A DNA stretch of 64,000 nucleotides. Source: an uncultured Bryobacterales bacterium (GTDB lineage: Bacteria; Acidobacteriota; Terriglobia; Bryobacterales; Bryobacteraceae). Of the stretch, positions 1 through 8,479 are shown piece after piece (the stretch's first letter is position 1; each line of letters begins with the position of its first letter). A program made the translations under genes and the position numbers. The DNA lies in NCBI GenBank assembly GCA_937959285.1, contig CALGAR010000064.1, positions 1-64,000 on the forward strand, written 5' to 3'. Below the pieces are notes generated by a model. That model did not search any database. It worked only from the letters and a program-made list of their open reading frames with translations, and was not told the DNA's origin.

Positions 1-1
1 A

Positions 2-445
2 GACGCCCTGCATGCGACTCGCGCGGCTGTCGAGGAAGGAATCGTTCCGGGCGGCGGCGTGGCTCTGCTTCGCGCTTCGAAAGCTCTGAGCAGCCTGTCG
101 ATGTCGGGCGACGAGCAGATCGGCGTCGACATCATCCGTCGTGCCTGCCAGGAGCCGCTCCGCCAGATCACGGGCAACGCCGGCTATGAAGGCGCCATCG
201 TGACGGAAAAGGTTCTGGCCAACGAGAACCCGAACTACGGGTTCAACGCGGCAACCGGCCAGTACGAAGACCTCGTGGCGGCCGGCGTCATCGACCCCGC
301 GAAGGTAACCCGCTCGGCTCTGCAGAACGCTTCGTCGATCAGCGCCCTGATGCTGACAACCGAGGCGATGATTGCCGAGATTCCGGAGAAGAAGCAGGCT
401 CCGGCTGGCGGTCCCGGTGGCCACGGCCCGGACATGGACTACTAA
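2..445 (+). CDS. groL: Chaperonin GroEL, C-terminal part (5' end outside window)
   Basis: These are the last 147 residues of the 60 kDa chaperonin, the ATP-driven folding chamber of the cytoplasm. The open frame runs in from the window edge with codon phase starting at base 2. Visible GroEL equatorial-domain signatures are VPGGGVALLRA, ITGNAGYEGAIV, YGFNAATGQYEDL and the DPAKVTRSALQNA helix. The tail ends GGPGGHGPDMDY rather than in the GGM repeats of the E. coli protein, which is common outside Proteobacteria. A strong intrinsic terminator follows 20 bases after the stop, so this ends its operon. groES is probably upstream but is not visible. Confidence 0.97.
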   Translation, partial: DALHATRAAVEEGIVPGGGVALLRASKALSSLSMSGDEQIGVDIIRRACQEPLRQITGNAGYEGAIVTEKVLANENPNYGFNAATGQYEDLVAAGVIDPAKVTRSALQNASSISALMLTTEAMIAEIPEKKQAPAGGPGGHGPDMDY

Positions 446-466
446 TTCTCCGCTTCCTTGCTTTTC

Positions 467-499
467 AAAGCCCACCCCTGAATGGGGGTGGGCTTTTTT
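467..499 (+). terminator. Rho-independent terminator of groEL
   Basis: AAAGCCCACCCC pairs with GGGGGTGGGCTTT around a short TGAAT-type loop and runs directly into a T tract. It lies just downstream of the groEL stop codon. Confidence 0.93.
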
Positions 500-560
500 G
501 TTGGGTTCTCCTTTTATGGGAGTCAGCGAGACCTCGCAGGTCGGGGAGCGAACGGGAGAC

Positions 561-596
561 CGGAAAAAGAAAAGGCCGGTCTTTGCAGACCGGCCT
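561..596 (-). terminator. Rho-independent terminator of the TonB receptor gene
   Basis: AGGCCGGTCT and AGACCGGCCT form a perfect 10-bp stem around a 4-base loop (573-596). Read on the minus strand the stem is followed by TTTTCTTTTT. It sits 30 bases past the stop of the minus-strand receptor gene. On the plus strand no T tract follows. Confidence 0.88.
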
Positions 597-626
597 AACT
601 CCGCCAGAAGGTGAGGTCCGAGCGAA

Positions 627-3600
627 CTAGAAGACCAGCCTTGCACCTAGCTGGATCCAACGTGCATTCTGTGAAACGCTCGTATACTGCCCGAAGATGG
701 GGTCGGCAATATTTCGCTCGACTTCGAGAAACGAGGTATTGTTGAAGATGTTGTAGAACTCCGCCCGGAACTGGAACTTCACTGTTTCAGTAAGCGCGAA
801 GTTCTTGTAGATGTTCCAGTCAAAGTTCCGTTCGCCGTTCAACCGGAGCACGTTACGGCCCATGTTGCCAAAGTTGCCCAACAGCGGCTGGGAAAGCCCC
901 AGACTGGCAGCGTAATCAGAGATCGGCTGCACGGGATCATTGTTGAGACCCGCTGGAGCGCCAGCGGAGTTCGCCGGACGAGGATTGAAATCGATCGGGC
1001 CGCTGATATTCGGGCGAACAGGCGCGGTCGTGCCAACCAACGAGATCGAACTGATTCCGAGCCGGGGGCCGGCCAACAGCGTTACGGGGAAGCCGCTCTG
1101 GAAGGAGGTGATGCCCGCAAAGCCCCAGCCGTGCAACAGATGCCTCTTGAAGCCCGAAGCCCCAGCTCCCCATTTGGGCTCCCAAAGGTGAGTGATAACC
1201 AGGCGGTGCCGGAGGTCGAACTGGGACGGCGCACGGTCGCCACGAAGATAATTCGGATTCTGCTGCACTGCGCTGTCTCCGACCAGAACACTTAATGCGT
1301 CCGAGCTATCATCGATCGACTTGCCCCAGGTGTATGCGGCAAGCATTAAGAACTCGCTCCCGATTCGCCTCTGCGCCTCAAACTGGAAGGAATGATAGTT
1401 GGAGTTTGCAGAGCTATCGACGAGAGTGATTTCGTTGAAGCGGGGATCAATCCGGTTGCTAAATCGGGCGGCGTTACCGCTCATTGCCGTTACGCCGGCC
1501 CGGAAGTCATTCAAGCGCGCCGCCTCATCCGCGAGGCTGGTTGCCGGAGCCAGACGAGGATCGGCCGGCAGATTGATCGGGCGCGACCGCTGCAGGTAGT
1601 TCCCCTTGGTGCCTACGTAGCTTGCCTTGAGAACAAATCCTTTCAAGTCCCGTTGCAGACCCAGATTCCACTGATGAACCTGGGGGTTGCGGAGGCCCAG
1701 GTCGATCGCAGGGGTGACATTGCCGAAGTTGAGCTGCGTTGGGCTGAATTGACCGACAGCAGCTTGCCCCTGCGCCTGAAGGTCCGACGTTCCGGCAAGA
1801 ATTCGTTCCAGGCTGTTGTTACCTACAAGGGTGGCACCGGAAGCAGCGACGGTTGGCATCAGCGGCGGAAGGAATCGCTGGTTGGTGATCGGATTCATGT
1901 AGATGAAGTCGTAGGCAATTCCGTATCCTCCTCGAATCACGGTCTTCTGATCCCCAAAGGGAGTCCAGGCGAAGCCCACTCGCGGCGCCCAGTTCACATT
2001 GGTCCCGAAAGAGGCGCCGCCCAGTTGGAAGCATCCCCACCGCCCGGTTCCGCCCCCGCCAACCGGATCCTTGCAATCCAAGTTGAGGTTCGACAGACGG
2101 CCCTCCTTCTCAGTCGGTCCCTGCGCACGCTCCACACGGACGCCGAGATTCAGCGTCAGGCTGCGGGAAACCTTCCAGTCATCCTGGAAGAAAGCGAACT
2201 GGTTATGAACCCGGTTTGCGCGGACCGAGTTCCCGAAACGCTGCTGATAGAGGGCCGGGCGGCCCTGAGCGAAAGCCTCCCAGCTAGTAAAGGTCAAGAC
2301 CGGACGGACAAGGGCATCAAAGAAGCTGTCGGCATGCAGGTAGTAATACTCAAAGCCCATCTTCAGGTTGTGTGCACCCCTCGTCCAGGAGAAATTGTTC
2401 GTGAACTGGTACGTGTTCTGGGACCGTCCCTGCGGCAACCCCTCCCAAGGCCCGAAAGAATCAATCGAACCGTCAGCGAAGATAATCCGAGGCCCGAGCA
2501 CGTCCCCCTGGATAGGAAATGCCGGTTCGCTACGGCCAAAGCCGAACCGGAACTCATTCACCATCGTCGGCGAAAAGGTATGGGCTTCCGCGAGCGTCGC
2601 CTGGCGGGGGAAATTCGTTGAACCAGCGCCAAACCCGGCAAGGTTGGTGCCGATGAACGTGTTCCCTTCGGACTCCGCCGTGGAACGGAACTGAGAATAG
2701 CGGGCCCAGAGGGTGTCGTTAGAAGACAAATTGTAGTCGCCCCTCACGGAGAACTGATAGGTGTCAGCCGTCGACGGAGCGCTCTGTGGCACTTGGCCGA
2801 CACCACCCGAAACCGTCGCCGCAGCAGGCAGTTTGTACATGTCCAGGATTGCCTTAGAGGCTGGGTCGGTGACTTGGGCGAGCATCTCGGGGGTCGGTAC
2901 ACTTGCGATCCGCGGCTTGCTCGCGCCTCGCGCCTTCAGGCCTTCATAGGTAACCAGCCAGAAGGCACGATTGCGCCCATCGTAGAGATTCGGCAGATAG
3001 ACCGGTCCGCCCAGCACGAATCCCCAGTTGTTCTGGCGGACGACATTCGGCTTACCAGTCGTGTCAAAGAACGGGCGCGCGTTTAGCTTGTCATTCTGGA
3101 AATAATTAAAGAAATCACCCCGGAGCTGGTTGGTGCCGCCCTTCGTGATGTAAAGCACTTGGGCGCTGGAGTTTCGGCCGTATTCGGCGCTGAAGTTGTT
3201 CGTGATTACCTTCACTTCGCGGATGGCATTGAAGTTCAGAGGCCCCAACGGACCGCCTGTACCGGTTACGGAGACGTCTGTGGCCGTGATACCGTCGACC
3301 GTAATATTGTTCCCGCGCCCACGACCGCCGTTTGAGTTAAAGCTTCCACTGCCCAGGAACGGGTGGTTTGGTGATACGGGAGCAACGCCAGGCGCAGTGG
3401 TAGCAAACAGGTCCGGGTTCCGATTCACGGGAATATCGAGAACATTGCTGCCCTCAATCGACCGTTGAATCTGAGCATTTTCCGTATCGATGAGACTGAC
3501 GGCATCGGTGACATTAACCACTTCCGTCACCTGGCCGACCTCAAGAGTCAGCCGGACGCTCGCAATTTCTCCCGTCAGGACGTCGGCCTGCGTAATGCCC

Positions 3601-3869
3601 GTCCTGAATCCTGATGCCTCCACCCGTATTTCGTACTTGCCAATCTTGAGCAGGCTGAAGGCGAACCTGCCTTCCGTGTCGGTGGTTTGTTCTCGAACTT
3701 CGCCCGTTTCCACGCTCTTCAAGGAGACTTTGGCATTCCCTACACTGGCGCCCGATGAATCAACAACCACTCCCCTCACTTCACCGGTAATCTGCCCGAA
3801 GGCTGCGATTGCCAGGCTCAACAGATTAAATACGAGAAGCACGCTGGTGACGAGCTTACGAAGGTGCAT
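627..3869 (-). CDS. Oar-like TonB-dependent receptor with carboxypeptidase-regulatory domain
   Basis: This is a large outer-membrane protein of about 1,080 residues. It starts with a signal peptide (MHLRKLVTSVLL...AFGQ). A carboxypeptidase-regulatory-like beta-sandwich covers residues 27-110 (GEVRGVVVDSSGASV, TDTEGRFAFSLLKIGKYEIRV). A plug-like region follows (NGGRGRGNNITVDGI, NFSAEYGRNSSAQV), then a long beta-barrel ending in a C-terminal Phe. Such receptors are numerous in Acidobacteria and are thought to import oligosaccharides or other large nutrients; the substrate cannot be read from sequence. I prefer the ATG at 3869 because GGGAG lies 8 bases before it; an in-frame ATG at 3884 is the alternative. 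The upstream region carries a LacI-type operator-like palindrome, and a terminator follows at 561-596. Confidence 0.9.
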   Translation of the reverse strand: MHLRKLVTSVLLVFNLLSLAIAAFGQITGEVRGVVVDSSGASVGNAKVSLKSVETGEVREQTTDTEGRFAFSLLKIGKYEIRVEASGFRTGITQADVLTGEIASVRLTLEVGQVTEVVNVTDAVSLIDTENAQIQRSIEGSNVLDIPVNRNPDLFATTAPGVAPVSPNHPFLGSGSFNSNGGRGRGNNITVDGITATDVSVTGTGGPLGPLNFNAIREVKVITNNFSAEYGRNSSAQVLYITKGGTNQLRGDFFNYFQNDKLNARPFFDTTGKPNVVRQNNWGFVLGGPVYLPNLYDGRNRAFWLVTYEGLKARGASKPRIASVPTPEMLAQVTDPASKAILDMYKLPAAATVSGGVGQVPQSAPSTADTYQFSVRGDYNLSSNDTLWARYSQFRSTAESEGNTFIGTNLAGFGAGSTNFPRQATLAEAHTFSPTMVNEFRFGFGRSEPAFPIQGDVLGPRIIFADGSIDSFGPWEGLPQGRSQNTYQFTNNFSWTRGAHNLKMGFEYYYLHADSFFDALVRPVLTFTSWEAFAQGRPALYQQRFGNSVRANRVHNQFAFFQDDWKVSRSLTLNLGVRVERAQGPTEKEGRLSNLNLDCKDPVGGGGTGRWGCFQLGGASFGTNVNWAPRVGFAWTPFGDQKTVIRGGYGIAYDFIYMNPITNQRFLPPLMPTVAASGATLVGNNSLERILAGTSDLQAQGQAAVGQFSPTQLNFGNVTPAIDLGLRNPQVHQWNLGLQRDLKGFVLKASYVGTKGNYLQRSRPINLPADPRLAPATSLADEAARLNDFRAGVTAMSGNAARFSNRIDPRFNEITLVDSSANSNYHSFQFEAQRRIGSEFLMLAAYTWGKSIDDSSDALSVLVGDSAVQQNPNYLRGDRAPSQFDLRHRLVITHLWEPKWGAGASGFKRHLLHGWGFAGITSFQSGFPVTLLAGPRLGISSISLVGTTAPVRPNISGPIDFNPRPANSAGAPAGLNNDPVQPISDYAASLGLSQPLLGNFGNMGRNVLRLNGERNFDWNIYKNFALTETVKFQFRAEFYNIFNNTSFLEVERNIADPIFGQYTSVSQNARWIQLGARLVF

Positions 3870-4016
3870 TTGTGTCGCTCCCATTACTTAAATAAGGCCT
3901 TTTGAAGTGTTGCGCCTCGACCTGTGCGTTGCCGTGGACGGCTGGAAGATCGATGTCCGACTTTGCAATCCGATTGCCAACGCAAGCGATTGATTCGACG
4001 ACTCCCACGACCGCAC

Positions 4017-4046
4017 AAAATACTGTTTTAGGTATTGCTGCTGCAA
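4017..4046 (-). promoter_or_regulatory. Candidate sigma70 promoter of the TonB receptor
   Basis: On the minus strand TTGCAG (4046-4041) is followed after 18 bases by TATTTT (4022-4017). This would give a leader of roughly 130 bases. It is a match by eye only; TAAAAT at about 4060 could be an alternative -10. Confidence 0.3.
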
Positions 4047-4071
4047 AATGGTTACAGATTTTAAGAGCCAA

Positions 4072-4085
4072 TGCAAGCGTTTACA
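4072..4085. promoter_or_regulatory. LacI-family operator-like palindrome
   Basis: TGCAAGCGTTTACA fits the general LacI/GalR-family operator pattern TGNAANCGNTTNCA at every fixed position, with the central CG of this family. It lies about 200 bases upstream of the receptor start, where a sugar-responsive regulator would be expected. No LacI-family gene is in the window. Confidence 0.45.
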
Positions 4086-4303
4086 TAACGAAGAAAAGCT
4101 GAACCCGTGTGAAGTTTTCATCGTTGTGTATGCTCGGCTCTATTCGCGCCAAATAAACAGGTTTTAATTCGAGGATGAGAGGAGCTCCTGCCGCCTCCAA
4201 TGTTGAACCGGTTACGCTGCCACCGGTGCTATGTTGGCAGCATCCTGGAGCTGTTCGGCATCAGCAGCTGCGAGAGTCCCTGGTTGGGCGCTCAATCCGC
4301 CAG

Positions 4304-5548
4304 TCACCGCACCATGTCTCGGATCGAAATGGCCACCAGCGCAAGAGTCAGACCGATGATGAGAGCCACCGAGATCCAGGTGATGACGTTGTAGCCTCGA
4401 GAATTTATCCACTCCTTCATCAGGTTTTTCTTATTAACGAGCAGCACCATAAAGATCAGAACGACCGGCAGCAGCACTCCGTTAATTACCTGAGACAGGA
4501 GGATCATCTGAATGAGGGGAAACTCCGGAAGCAGTACTACGCCAGCTCCGAACACAATGAGCAGCGTAAACAGCCAGTAGAAGATTGGTGCTTCGCGGAA
4601 ACGCCTGTTCACACCGCTTTCGAAGCCCAGCCCTTCGCAGACCGTGTAAGCCGTGGAGAGAGGCAGAATCGTAGCGGCGAAAATCGACGCATTGAACAGC
4701 CCGGCGGCAAACAGCAGGAAGGCGTACTCGCCAAACGGCTTCAGGGCAAGAGCGGCGTCGGCTGCATTCTCAATATCACGCGGCGCGACGGCGCCGATGG
4801 CGCCCGCACACGCAACGATGATGAAAAATGCAATAACGCTCATCACAATGCAGCCCACGATCACTTCGATCCTCGACTCCACGTACTCCTTCGCTGTGAC
4901 GCCCTTCTCAACGACGGCAGCCTGCAGATAGAACTGCATCCAGGGTGCGACGGACGTACCGACCATGGCGATGAGCATCGTGATGTAGTCCGGATCGAAC
5001 AGCAGTACCGGTCGAACGCTGTAAATCGCTGCCTCTTTCCAATCCGGCTTTACCAGGAACCCGGAGATGACGTAGCAGACATAAAGGGAAGTGGCGAAGA
5101 GAAAAACCTTCTCCACGCGTTCGTACGTGCCCTTCACAATCAGAAGCCAGACGGCGACGGCTGCCAGAGGGACTGAAATGTAGCGGCTGACGTGGAACAA
5201 TTCGAGGGAGCTGGCGATCCCGGCGAAGTTCGCCATCACATTCGTGAAGTTCGCCACAAGGAGCGTAATCATCATGAAGAAGGTCGTTCGCAGGCCGAAC
5301 TCTTCGCGAATCAGATCGGAGAGGCCTTTGCCGGTCACGGCTCCCATGCGGGAGCACATTTCCTGGGTGACAATCAGCAGAAGAGTGATCGGCAGCAGGG
5401 TCCATAGGGGAAGATACCCCCAGCGGGCGCCTGCCTGAGAATAGGTAAAAATTCCGCCGGCGTCGTTATCGACGACTGCGGTAATGAATCCTGGACCGAT
5501 GACCGAGAAAAAGACTGCGATGTGATACCGGGCCCGTTTCAGCATCAA
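4304..5548 (-). CDS. Nramp-related divalent metal transporter, probably Mg2+
   Basis: This is a 414-residue polytopic membrane protein of the Nramp/MntH superfamily, with hydrophobic segments throughout and family signatures GPGFITAVVDNDAGG (TM1) and VTGKGLSDLIREEFG. The usual TM1 DPGN motif reads DAGG. The usual TM6 MPHN motif reads APWM, so the Met that favours transition metals is Ala. Loss of that Met is the mark of Nramp-related Mg2+ transporters (NRMT; one was described in Clostridium acetobutylicum). The gene starts 3 bases after the stop of a soluble MgtE_N/CBS protein, which fits Mg2+ as substrate. The family is clear; the Mg2+ assignment is an inference. Confidence 0.85.
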   Translation of the reverse strand: MMLKRARYHIAVFFSVIGPGFITAVVDNDAGGIFTYSQAGARWGYLPLWTLLPITLLLIVTQEMCSRMGAVTGKGLSDLIREEFGLRTTFFMMITLLVANFTNVMANFAGIASSLELFHVSRYISVPLAAVAVWLLIVKGTYERVEKVFLFATSLYVCYVISGFLVKPDWKEAAIYSVRPVLLFDPDYITMLIAMVGTSVAPWMQFYLQAAVVEKGVTAKEYVESRIEVIVGCIVMSVIAFFIIVACAGAIGAVAPRDIENAADAALALKPFGEYAFLLFAAGLFNASIFAATILPLSTAYTVCEGLGFESGVNRRFREAPIFYWLFTLLIVFGAGVVLLPEFPLIQMILLSQVINGVLLPVVLIFMVLLVNKKNLMKEWINSRGYNVITWISVALIIGLTLALVAISIRDMVR

Positions 5549-5551
5549 ACT

Positions 5552-6805
5552 CTACTTCTGCCTCAGCACCGAGATGATGTCGTCAGCCGTGATGACTCCC
5601 GCCAGTTTCCCGTCCTCATCTACGACCGGTAGGGTCAGCAGATTGTACTTGTCGAACAGCTCGGTGATTCGGTCGCGCCGCTCGGTGACAGGTACCTGAA
5701 TAAGGTTTTCGTTAGCCAGTTCCTTGAGCGATTGATCCGGCGCTGCCAGGAACAGACGGGCCACCGGTACAACCCCGACGAGCCGCTCGTCCGCATCCAC
5801 CAGAAGCAGTGCGTTCAGGCTGTCCGCCAGTTCCTCGTTGCCGCGGATGCCCTCGATCGCGTCCGCCACTTTCGCGTTCTCATGGAGGGCGACGTACTCG
5901 GTATTCATCATGCCGCCAGCGGAGTCTTCTCGAAACTCGAGCAGCTCACGGACCTCCGCCTTCGGCTCCGTCTCCATCTCCTCCAGAATCTCCTGCGAGG
6001 TCTCCTCTTCCAGCTCCGCGAGTACATCCGCAGCCTCGTCCGGGGCCATCTCCTCGATGATCTCGGCCGCCTTGTCCGTATCGAGCGACTCAATGATGCT
6101 CGCCTGGATGCCGCGATCCATCTCCGACAGCGCCTCGGCGGCCACTTCGCTGTTGATCGCACTGAAGATCGCTTCGCGGTCCTCCGGACTCAGCTCCTCC
6201 ACAATGTCCGCCAGGTCCGCCGGGTGCATCTTTTCGAGCAACTGGTTTGAGATGTTCAAGCGGAGGCGTCGCTGGGGATCCGGTTCGAGAATGTTGCAGA
6301 ACTCCCAGCGGATAGAGTTTGGCGGAATGCGGTCCTGCAGCCGCCGGATCCAGCGCGGAGGAATTACCCCTTGCAGCAGGCGACGGAAGACGCTCCGCAA
6401 GCCGATATCGACTTCAAGAACCGTCAGGATGTCGGAATCGCGCTCACGCCGCAGCTCGAAGGTGACATCCGTCACACGAACGACTTTCCTCCCGTGGACG
6501 TCGATGATCTGCTGATCAACGAGGTCCCGGACGACGCGCAACATGTACTCGTCAGAATGGTAGGGAGTCAGGAGCTCGTCCTTGAGGTAGATTCCATCCA
6601 GCGAGATGGTCTTCACCTGGTCGTAGCGGACGGTGAACCAAGCGTATCCGGCTCCAATGAGAAACCGGTCAACCCGAAAAGGATCGATGAGAGGGACAAT
6701 TGCAGCGTCCTTTACGCGTCCGATGACGCGGTGCTTGAGGTCGTAGACCTTGAGCCCCTGTAGCTCCGTGAGATAAAGGAGGCTGTCCGCCATCGGTTCG
6801 TCCAT
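5552..6805 (-). CDS. PRC-barrel / MgtE N-domain / CBS-pair protein without a membrane pore
   Basis: This 417-residue soluble protein has a PRC-barrel-like part at about residues 10-150 (YDLKHRVIGRVKDAAIV). An MgtE N-type superhelical domain follows at about 190-290, with repeated acidic helices such as MHPADLADIVEELSPEDREAIF. A CBS pair lies at about 295-415 (MMNTEYVALHENAKV, LPVVDEDGKLAGVITADDI). In MgtE channels the N and CBS domains bind cytoplasmic Mg2+ and gate the pore. Here the pore domain is absent and the next gene, 3 bases on, is an Nramp-related transporter, so this is probably its Mg2+-sensing regulator. ATG 6793 is an alternative start. Neither start has a strong ribosome binding site. 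Confidence 0.87.
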   Translation of the reverse strand: MDEPMADSLLYLTELQGLKVYDLKHRVIGRVKDAAIVPLIDPFRVDRFLIGAGYAWFTVRYDQVKTISLDGIYLKDELLTPYHSDEYMLRVVRDLVDQQIIDVHGRKVVRVTDVTFELRRERDSDILTVLEVDIGLRSVFRRLLQGVIPPRWIRRLQDRIPPNSIRWEFCNILEPDPQRRLRLNISNQLLEKMHPADLADIVEELSPEDREAIFSAINSEVAAEALSEMDRGIQASIIESLDTDKAAEIIEEMAPDEAADVLAELEEETSQEILEEMETEPKAEVRELLEFREDSAGGMMNTEYVALHENAKVADAIEGIRGNEELADSLNALLLVDADERLVGVVPVARLFLAAPDQSLKELANENLIQVPVTERRDRITELFDKYNLLTLPVVDEDGKLAGVITADDIISVLRQK

Positions 6806-6937
6806 CCATACAGGTACGCCTGACGCGCAGCCCTGGGGGAAAGGAAGGCAAGGGAGAGGCAGCGCGCTTTGACACGGCTTTCCTCTCCACTATGACGCAT
6901 CGCGATTATCTCACGCAAGCGTAGTATTTAAAGCAGG

Positions 6938-8416
6938 TTATGACAGCTTGACCTTCAGCAGCTGATTGACGGCAGCCGGGTTTGCCTGCCCCCGGGAGGC
7001 TTTCATGACCTGGCCGACCAGGAATCCGAGAACCGCCGTTTTCCCGCCCCGATACTGCTCGACCTGCTTCGGGTTGGCAGCGATAACCTCGTCAACAATC
7101 TTCTCGAGAGTTGCAGTGTCGCTGATCTGCTTCAGCCCTTCCCGCTCCATGATCGACCTCGGACTGTCGCCCGAAGAGAACATCTTGGGGAAGATCTCCT
7201 TTGCCAGCTTCCCGGAGATCTCGCCAGAGACAATGAGATTGACAAGCTCCGCCATCTGCTCTGGCGAAACCGGAGATTCGGTGATCTCCTTGCCTTCCGC
7301 TTTCAGCGCGCCCAACAGGTCCCCCATGACCCAGTTCGCAGCAGCCTTTGGATCCTTGGACGCCTTCGCCGTCTTCTCATAGAACTCGGCGAGAGGGCGG
7401 GTGAGCGTGAGTACCTGCGCATCGTACTCGCGCAGGCCATACTGCTCTACAAAGCGTGCGCGCAGGGCGGACGGAAGCTCGGGCATCGACGCCCGGATCC
7501 TCTCCTTCCACGCTTCGCTGATCCGCAGCGGCACCAGGTCGGGTTCAGGGAAGTAGCGATAATCGTGGGCCTCTTCCTTGCTGCGCATCCCTACCGTCTC
7601 GCCGGTATCGGGGTTATACAAGCGCGTCTCCTGCATGACCCGCCCGCCGCTTTCAATCAGGGCGACCTGCCGGGAAATCTCGTAGTCCAGAGCCTGCTTT
7701 AAGAAGCGGAAGGAGTTGAGATTCTTGACCTCCGTCTTCGTCCCGAACTGCGATGCGCCCTTCAGCCGAACGCTGACGTTCGCGTCGCACCTCAGATGCC
7801 CCTTCTCCATGTCGCAGGTGGAGACTTCCACGAACTGCAACACCTGCTTCAGCTCGGTCAGATAGGCGTAGGCCTCCTCCGAGCTGCGGATGTCCGGTTC
7901 GCTGACGATCTCAATCAGCGGCGTGCCGGACCGGTTGAGATCGACGTAGGTGTAGCGATCCGAGTCGCGGAATCCCTCGTGCTGGCTCTTGCCAGCGTCG
8001 TCTTCCATGTGCACCCGAGTGATTCCGATGCGCTTCTTGACCCCGTCGACGGAGATATCCACGTAGCCGTGCTCGGCAAGCGGCTTGTCGTACTGCGAAA
8101 TCTGGTAGCCCTTCGGCAGATCCGGGTAGAAGTAGTTCTTGCGCGCGAAGATCGAAGTCTCGCGAATCTGGCAGTTGAGCGCCAGGGCCGCCTGGATCGC
8201 CATCTCCACCGCCCGGCGGTTCAGCACCGGCAGGGCGCCGGGGAGGCCCAGGCAGGTGGGGCAGACGTTGGTATTCGGCGGCGCCCCGAAGCTCGTCGGG
8301 CACCCGCAGAAGATCTTCGTTCGTGTCGCAAGCTGGACGTGTACCTCCAGCCCGATCACCGGCTCATACTTCGCAAGCAATTCCGGCGGCGCAAGCGACA
8401 ATGTGCTTGAGGACAT
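6938..8416 (-). CDS. gatB: Asp-tRNA(Asn)/Glu-tRNA(Gln) amidotransferase subunit B
   Basis: GatB (492 residues, normal length) activates misacylated Glu-tRNA(Gln) or Asp-tRNA(Asn) with ATP so that GatA-derived ammonia converts it to the amide. Signatures are YEPVIGLEVHVQL near the start, the zinc cysteines in IFCGCPTSFGA and NVCPTCLGLPG, and DLNRSGTPLIEIVSEPD. The C-terminal YqeY-like helical domain ends GQVMKASRGQANPAAVNQLL. The open frame extends upstream to 9274, but that stretch is antisense to proC and is rejected. Homology begins at the ATG at 8416, which lies 6 bases after a TATAAT on the same strand. gatA and gatC are not in the window. Confidence 0.96.
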   Translation of the reverse strand: MSSSTLSLAPPELLAKYEPVIGLEVHVQLATRTKIFCGCPTSFGAPPNTNVCPTCLGLPGALPVLNRRAVEMAIQAALALNCQIRETSIFARKNYFYPDLPKGYQISQYDKPLAEHGYVDISVDGVKKRIGITRVHMEDDAGKSQHEGFRDSDRYTYVDLNRSGTPLIEIVSEPDIRSSEEAYAYLTELKQVLQFVEVSTCDMEKGHLRCDANVSVRLKGASQFGTKTEVKNLNSFRFLKQALDYEISRQVALIESGGRVMQETRLYNPDTGETVGMRSKEEAHDYRYFPEPDLVPLRISEAWKERIRASMPELPSALRARFVEQYGLREYDAQVLTLTRPLAEFYEKTAKASKDPKAAANWVMGDLLGALKAEGKEITESPVSPEQMAELVNLIVSGEISGKLAKEIFPKMFSSGDSPRSIMEREGLKQISDTATLEKIVDEVIAANPKQVEQYRGGKTAVLGFLVGQVMKASRGQANPAAVNQLLKVKLS

Positions 8417-8422
8417 TTCTTT

Positions 8423-8428
8423 ATTATA
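8423..8428 (-). promoter_or_regulatory. -10 element of gatB, suggesting a leaderless transcript
   Basis: A perfect TATAAT on the minus strand ends 6 bases before the gatB ATG. Transcription would then begin at or next to the start codon, and no ribosome binding site is present. No good -35 is seen. Confidence 0.4.
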
Positions 8429-8479
8429 AGAAGCGCTCGTCTGCCTTCTGGACTGATTACACTGAAAACCTGAGAAACA

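Larger units (their letters stand above)
3885..4303. other. 419-bp intergenic region upstream of the TonB receptor
   Basis: No convincing gene is seen. The left half (3885-4100) is AT-richer than its surroundings and is the regulatory region of the receptor: it holds a promoter candidate, a LacI-type operator-like palindrome at 4072-4085 and related half-site repeats at 3964-3990 (TGCAATC, GATTGCC, GCAAGCGATTG). The right half (4150-4303), past the Nramp gene stop, contains only short reading frames that look like noise. Confidence 0.6.

Noticed and set aside
1392..2621. 409-codon open frame on the plus strand
   Set aside because: It lies antisense within the TonB receptor gene and shows no domain; long shadow frames are expected in high-GC coding DNA.
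4150..4303. Possible small gene past the Nramp-related gene
   Set aside because: Only short frames without ribosome binding site or domain; most overlap as antisense of the transporter's 3' end.
4175..5176. 333-codon open frame on the plus strand
   Set aside because: Antisense to the Nramp-related transporter; rich in His, Asp and Arg as expected for the complement of membrane-protein codons.
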